Positions 13,774 to 16,916 of a stretch of DNA of 16,916 nucleotides are shown here, one piece after another (the first letter of the stretch is position 1; the number at the start of each line of letters is the position of its first letter). Made by a program: the position numbers and the translations under genes. Origin of the DNA: Akkermansiaceae bacterium (GTDB taxonomy: Bacteria > Verrucomicrobiota > Verrucomicrobiia > Verrucomicrobiales > Akkermansiaceae); contig JABHEX010000015.1 of assembly GCA_018676385.1 (NCBI GenBank), positions 1 through 16,916 on the forward strand, written 5' to 3'. The notes below the pieces were generated by a model, which saw nothing but the letters and a program-made list of their open reading frames with translations, was not told where the DNA came from and made no database searches.

Positions 13774-15015
13774 ATGCCTGCAAAGAAATCTGCCAAAAAA
13801 TCTGCCAAAAAATCCTGGGAAAAATCTATGCCCAAGGCTCAGTTTGACTTTATGCGTGAAGTGCTCGCCGCTCCGAGTCCAATAGGGATTGAGGCCGCGA
13901 TGTCCTATGGAGTGCTGAAACCCTACTTCGAGAAATTCATGCCGAAATCTTGGGCGATTCATCAGTTTAAGGGCAACGCTGGTATTGTTGTTGATACGCA
14001 TCCGGGGTGCGATGACATGACATCCGCTATGATTATTGGTCATGCCGATAAGATACGTATGCAGGTGCGCAAGATCGACAACGATGGCAAGATCTGGGTG
14101 AATACCGATTCCTTCCTGCCATGCACGCTGATCGGCCACGAGGTGAAGCTTTTCTCTCAGGACCCAAAAAAACCTGGTAACTACCGATGCATCGAAGGGG
14201 GGACGATCGAGGCGCTTGGTGCGATCCATTTTTCCGAGCCTGCTCAGCGTAGTGGCGATAAGGGGCTAAAGCCAGAAATGATGTATCTTGAACTGCAAAT
14301 GCATGGCGAGAAATGTAAGCAAAGAATCGAAGCTCTCGGCATCCGCCCTGGCGACCCAATCATTCTAAACCGCCCGATCAAAAACGGATTTTCTGACGAC
14401 ACCTTTTATGGAGCCTATCTCGATAATGGACTGGGCTGCTTCGTGGTTGCCGAGATCGCGAAGATTCTTGCCAGTAGTCAGCTAAAAAATATCCGTGTGT
14501 TTTATACGATTGCTACCCATGAGGAGATCGGCCGCTTTGGCGCAACTGCCATTGCGGGTGAACTCAAGCCAGATATTTTGATAGGATCCGATGTGAACCA
14601 CGACTACGATGCCGCGCCTGGTATTGGTGCCAAACGCATGAACTCCCTCGCAATGGGTAAGGGGTTTACGCTCACCAATGGATCCATTACCAGTGAGTAT
14701 CTCAACACTCTGATTGAGAAAGCCTGCCTCAAAAACGACATTCCGTATCAAATTGATTTTGCAGGCCGAGATACAGGCACCGACGCTATGGCCGCCTCGC
14801 TGGCTGGGATCGATAGTGCCTCTACCTCGATTGGTTTTCCAATCCGTAACATGCACACCATTTCCGAGACTGGACACACAGCCGATGTCCTTGCGGCCAT
14901 CCATGGTATGGTTGAGACGTTTAAGGCAATGGACAAGATGAACCGTGGTAAGGGACTTACGCGTGAGGATTTGAAGGGCGGCCACCCACGACTCGACATG
15001 GCAAAGGGGCTGTAG
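13774..15015 (+). CDS. M42 family metallo-aminopeptidase (TET/endoglucanase-M-like)
   Basis: This 413-residue protein starts at the ATG at 13774; a GTG at 13759 would add five residues and an ATG at 13828 would remove the Lys-rich tail. M42 enzymes are cytosolic two-metal aminopeptidases that usually form tetrahedral dodecamers and trim peptides released by proteases. Metal and catalytic residues are visible: H90/D92 in IIGHADKI, D217 in AYLDNG, E250-E251 in ATHEEIG, D273 in GSDVNHD and H361 in RNMHTISE. The N-terminus, MPAKKSAKKSAKKS, is an unusual basic extension made of repeated AKKS units before the conserved core at about 22. It is followed by a hairpin terminator and is probably a single-gene unit. 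The family is clear; substrate preference is not. Confidence 0.9.
   Translation: MPAKKSAKKSAKKSWEKSMPKAQFDFMREVLAAPSPIGIEAAMSYGVLKPYFEKFMPKSWAIHQFKGNAGIVVDTHPGCDDMTSAMIIGHADKIRMQVRKIDNDGKIWVNTDSFLPCTLIGHEVKLFSQDPKKPGNYRCIEGGTIEALGAIHFSEPAQRSGDKGLKPEMMYLELQMHGEKCKQRIEALGIRPGDPIILNRPIKNGFSDDTFYGAYLDNGLGCFVVAEIAKILASSQLKNIRVFYTIATHEEIGRFGATAIAGELKPDILIGSDVNHDYDAAPGIGAKRMNSLAMGKGFTLTNGSITSEYLNTLIEKACLKNDIPYQIDFAGRDTGTDAMAASLAGIDSASTSIGFPIRNMHTISETGHTADVLAAIHGMVETFKAMDKMNRGKGLTREDLKGGHPRLDMAKGL
13784..13819 (+). repeat. Three 12-bp tandem repeat units encoding KKSA
   Basis: Two near-identical 12-base units (AAGAAATCTGCC, AAAAAATCTGCC) and a third diverged unit (AAAAAATCCTGG) lie in frame in the M42 gene and encode KKSA-KKSA-KKSW. 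Length change here would add or remove four residues without a frameshift. Confidence 0.6.
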
Positions 15016-15025
15016 TCGCGTATGG

Positions 15026-15057
15026 TAAAATCGGTTCGAGGAGAACTCGGTATTTTA
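15026..15057 (+). terminator. Hairpin terminator after the M42 peptidase gene
   Basis: Ten bases after the stop, TAAAAT (15026-15031) pairs with ATTTTA (15052-15057), and inside them GTTC (15034-15037) pairs with GAAC (15043-15046) around a GAGGA loop, with small bulges between. The right arm is T-rich but no clean T-run follows. Its position suits transcription termination before the nuclease gene. Confidence 0.45.
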
Positions 15058-15119
15058 TGTATGGGGATAACTCTTAGCTACCCTTGCAAGTTGGCTTGGG
15101 TCAGGTTAATAATATCCTT

Positions 15120-16052
15120 ATGAGCAAGAAGACGTTGAGTAATTCGATGACGACTTTTCGTTTGTGTGTAACGATGGTTTTCGTGTTGATGGCATTTGTG
15201 TCGCAGGCGGCGGAGCTGAAAAAAATCGAGAACTGCACGTTGATCAAAACCGACTGGGCTGACGGTGATAGTTTTCGGATTCAAATTCCGGGAAAGCCTA
15301 CGAGCAAGGATGGGCTTGTCCATAAGGCGCGCGAGATTACGGTGCGTCTCTATGGAGCGGATTGTATTGAGTCGAAAATTCATGATGAATCAGATGGGAG
15401 GCGTGTGCGTGCGCAGAGGAGGTATTTTGGTATCAGCAAGGTGGGTAATGCGAGGGAATCTATACAGTTGGCGATCGGTTACGGCACGAAAGCCACGGAG
15501 GAAACGCGCAAACTTCTCGACAAGCCATTTACTATACACACTGCCTTTTCCGATGCGCGCGGCCACCCAGATTTCAAGCGCTACTATGCTTTTGTCGTCA
15601 CTGCCGATGGTAAAGACCTTGCCGCGTTGTTAGTTTCCAAAGGGCTTGCGAGGGCTTTTGGTGTTTACCGCGAGACTTATGATAAGCGGCACAGCAAGGA
15701 CTATAGGGCTCAGCTTGCGGACCTGGAGCTTCAGGCAGCTAAGAATGGCAAAGGCGTTTGGCAGCATACCGATTGGAAAAGCCTGCCCGAGGAGCGCCAA
15801 GCGCAGCGCGATGATGATCGGGAAAACAAAATGGGCATCATCAAAAAACCTAATATGCCGACGGAAAAGATGCGCATCAATAAGGCCTCCCGCGATGAGT
15901 TGATGCAGCTGCCAGGTGTAGGGAAGGCAACTGCAGATGGAATCATTGGCAACAGGCCGTATGGCAAACCAGAGGACTTACTTAAGGTGTCTGGCATTGG
16001 GAAGAAGACGTTAGAGAAGCTAAAGCCGTTCCTTATTTTTCCTGAAGGTTAG
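15120..16052 (+). CDS. Secreted thermonuclease-like nuclease with C-terminal ComEA-type HhH domain
   Basis: This 310-residue protein starts at the ATG at 15120 (ATG 15147 is possible) and has a signal peptide ending near VSQAAE (residue 32). A staphylococcal-nuclease-like domain spans about 38-215: DGDSF at 48-52, then VRLYGADCIE with R76, D81 and E84 matching the R35/D40/E43 set of the S. aureus enzyme, R154 in KRYYAF as the likely second catalytic Arg, SKGLARAF and KGVW. After a charged linker (about 216-250) come two helix-hairpin-helix motifs, LMQLPGVGKATADGI (261-275) and LLKVSGIGKKTLEKL (287-301), as in ComEA, which bind DNA backbone. It should cleave extracellular or periplasmic nucleic acid with added DNA affinity. 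Nutrient scavenging, competence-related processing or biofilm DNA turnover are all possible. It is convergent with glmS. Confidence 0.9.
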   Translation: MSKKTLSNSMTTFRLCVTMVFVLMAFVSQAAELKKIENCTLIKTDWADGDSFRIQIPGKPTSKDGLVHKAREITVRLYGADCIESKIHDESDGRRVRAQRRYFGISKVGNARESIQLAIGYGTKATEETRKLLDKPFTIHTAFSDARGHPDFKRYYAFVVTADGKDLAALLVSKGLARAFGVYRETYDKRHSKDYRAQLADLELQAAKNGKGVWQHTDWKSLPEERQAQRDDDRENKMGIIKKPNMPTEKMRINKASRDELMQLPGVGKATADGIIGNRPYGKPEDLLKVSGIGKKTLEKLKPFLIFPEG

Positions 16053-16072
16053 GGGTTGGAGAGTGTCCACCC
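16053..16072. terminator. Hairpin filling the gap between convergent genes
   Basis: GGG-T-TGGA (16053-16060) pairs with TCCA-CCC (16066-16072) around GAGTG, giving seven base pairs with one bulged T. It occupies almost the whole 23-bp gap between the nuclease stop and the glmS stop and can form on both strands. There is no T-run, so it would be a weak or factor-aided bidirectional terminator. Confidence 0.4.
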
Positions 16073-16075
16073 TCC

Positions 16076-16916
16076 TTACTCAACCGTAACGCTTTTTGCT
16101 AGGTTTCTTGGTTGGTCGATGGCGCAGTCACGGATTCTAGCGACGTGATAGGCGAACAGCTGTAGGGCGGCGGCTGCGGGGACTACTGAGGTGAACTGTG
16201 GGCAAGCTGGGATTTCGATGACGTGATCGCACGCTTTACGTGCTTCATCGTCGCCTTTGGTAATAATGCCCAAGACCGGTGCGTTTCGCGCCTTGCATTC
16301 TGCGACATTACTCAATGACTTGTCCTGCCCTGGGCCTTGGTTAAGTAGTGCGACCACAGGCATTTTTTTATCGAGCAGAGCGATTGGTCCGTGTTTGAGC
16401 TCGGCTGAGTGATATCCCTCTGCATGGATATAGGAAATTTCTTTCAGCTTAAGGGCACCTTCGAGTGCGACGGGAAACATATAGCCTCGGCCTATGTAGA
16501 ATGCGTTATCGTAGTCAGCGTAATGTTTGGCAATTTCGGCGATCTGGTCGTTGGTATTGAGCACAGCTTGCACAAGCTCGGGAAGGCGTTCGATTTCGGT
16601 CGCAATTTGGATACCTTGCTCACGTGATAGACGGTTGGCGCGTGCTAGCTTAAGCGCAATCATCAGTAGCACAGACACTTGGCTGGTGAATGCCTTGGTT
16701 GATGCCACGCTGATCTCAGGCCCCGCGTGTAGATATATGCCACGTCCCGTTTCGCGGGCGATAGTCGAGCCAACCACATTGACTAGGGCGGCCACAAGTG
16801 ATCCTTTATCGACGGCTTCACGCACAGCGGCGAGGGTATCGGCTGTTTCTCCTGATTGTGAGATGGCGAGCACCATGTCGCGGCTGCCAACGATCGGGTT
16901 GCGGTAGCGGAACTCG
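16076..16916 (-). CDS. glmS: Glutamine-fructose-6-phosphate aminotransferase (partial, N-terminus beyond right edge)
   Basis: GlmS makes glucosamine-6-phosphate from fructose-6-phosphate and glutamine, the first step to UDP-GlcNAc for peptidoglycan and lipopolysaccharide. About 280 C-terminal residues are present, and the frame stays open to the right edge with EFRYRNPIV at the boundary. Visible are the sugar-phosphate-binding ISQSGETADT of the first SIS domain, STKAFTSQ, the catalytic ALEGALKLKEISYIHAEGYH and ELKHGP segments of the second SIS domain, and the invariant C-terminus PRNLAKSVTVE with its active-site lysine. The glutaminase domain and true start lie outside the window. An ATG at 16876 is internal. 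There is no ribozyme in view, since the 5' end is missing. Confidence 0.97.
   Translation of the reverse strand, partial: EFRYRNPIVGSRDMVLAISQSGETADTLAAVREAVDKGSLVAALVNVVGSTIARETGRGIYLHAGPEISVASTKAFTSQVSVLLMIALKLARANRLSREQGIQIATEIERLPELVQAVLNTNDQIAEIAKHYADYDNAFYIGRGYMFPVALEGALKLKEISYIHAEGYHSAELKHGPIALLDKKMPVVALLNQGPGQDKSLSNVAECKARNAPVLGIITKGDDEARKACDHVIEIPACPQFTSVVPAAAALQLFAYHVARIRDCAIDQPRNLAKSVTVE

Noticed and set aside
15084..15119. TTG start adding 12 residues to the nuclease
   Set aside because: The ATG at 15120 gives a normal signal-peptide n-region; the longer form does not.

Overview
This window most likely comes from a member of the Verrucomicrobiota, probably a marine or polysaccharide-degrading one. 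The basis is the combination of secreted formylglycine-type sulfatases, a ThuA-domain protein, a DUF1800/DUF1501 pair, a PEP-CTERM protein and a DUF1800 N-terminus with the FRVLERS...RRFYRV pattern common in that phylum. Composition looks balanced in the genes and AT-rich in the one long intergenic region. The phylum is inferred from gene content; there is no rRNA or other definitive marker. Almost no start codon has a convincing Shine-Dalgarno sequence.

Region 1 (1-4157, minus strand) is a compact secretory operon, read right to left: sulfatase (CAPTR), a stand-alone DsbD N-terminal-like protein, a second sulfatase (CTPSR), and a ThuA-like protein cut by the left window edge. All four begin with signal peptides, and the first two genes overlap. 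This suggests an extracytoplasmic polysaccharide-processing unit with a thiol-redox protein inside it. Region 2 (4158-4816) is a long AT-rich spacer holding a perfect 12-bp inverted repeat, a possible promoter, a second hairpin and an unexplained signal-peptide-like micro-ORF. Region 3 (4817-9043, plus) is a three-gene exported operon: DUF1800, DUF1501 and a PEP-CTERM protein.

Region 4 (9140-10916) holds housekeeping genes: an M29 aminopeptidase (minus) and divergent purN (plus). Region 5 (10913-13640, minus) is a tightly coupled biosynthetic trio: SAM methyltransferase, FAD-dependent oxidoreductase and type III polyketide synthase. The genes are joined by 4-bp ATGA overlaps, and the last one shares a TTAA stop palindrome with purN. 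The layout resembles phenolic-lipid/quinone operons, but the oxidoreductase is of the geranylgeranyl-reductase-like class, so the product cannot be predicted. This trio is the best candidate for an undescribed system here.

Region 6 (13774-16916) contains an M42 aminopeptidase with a Lys-rich repeated N-terminus, a secreted staphylococcal-nuclease-like protein fused to helix-hairpin-helix motifs, and, convergent to it, the C-terminal part of glmS running off the right edge. No rRNA, tRNA, CRISPR array, insertion sequence or integrase was seen.
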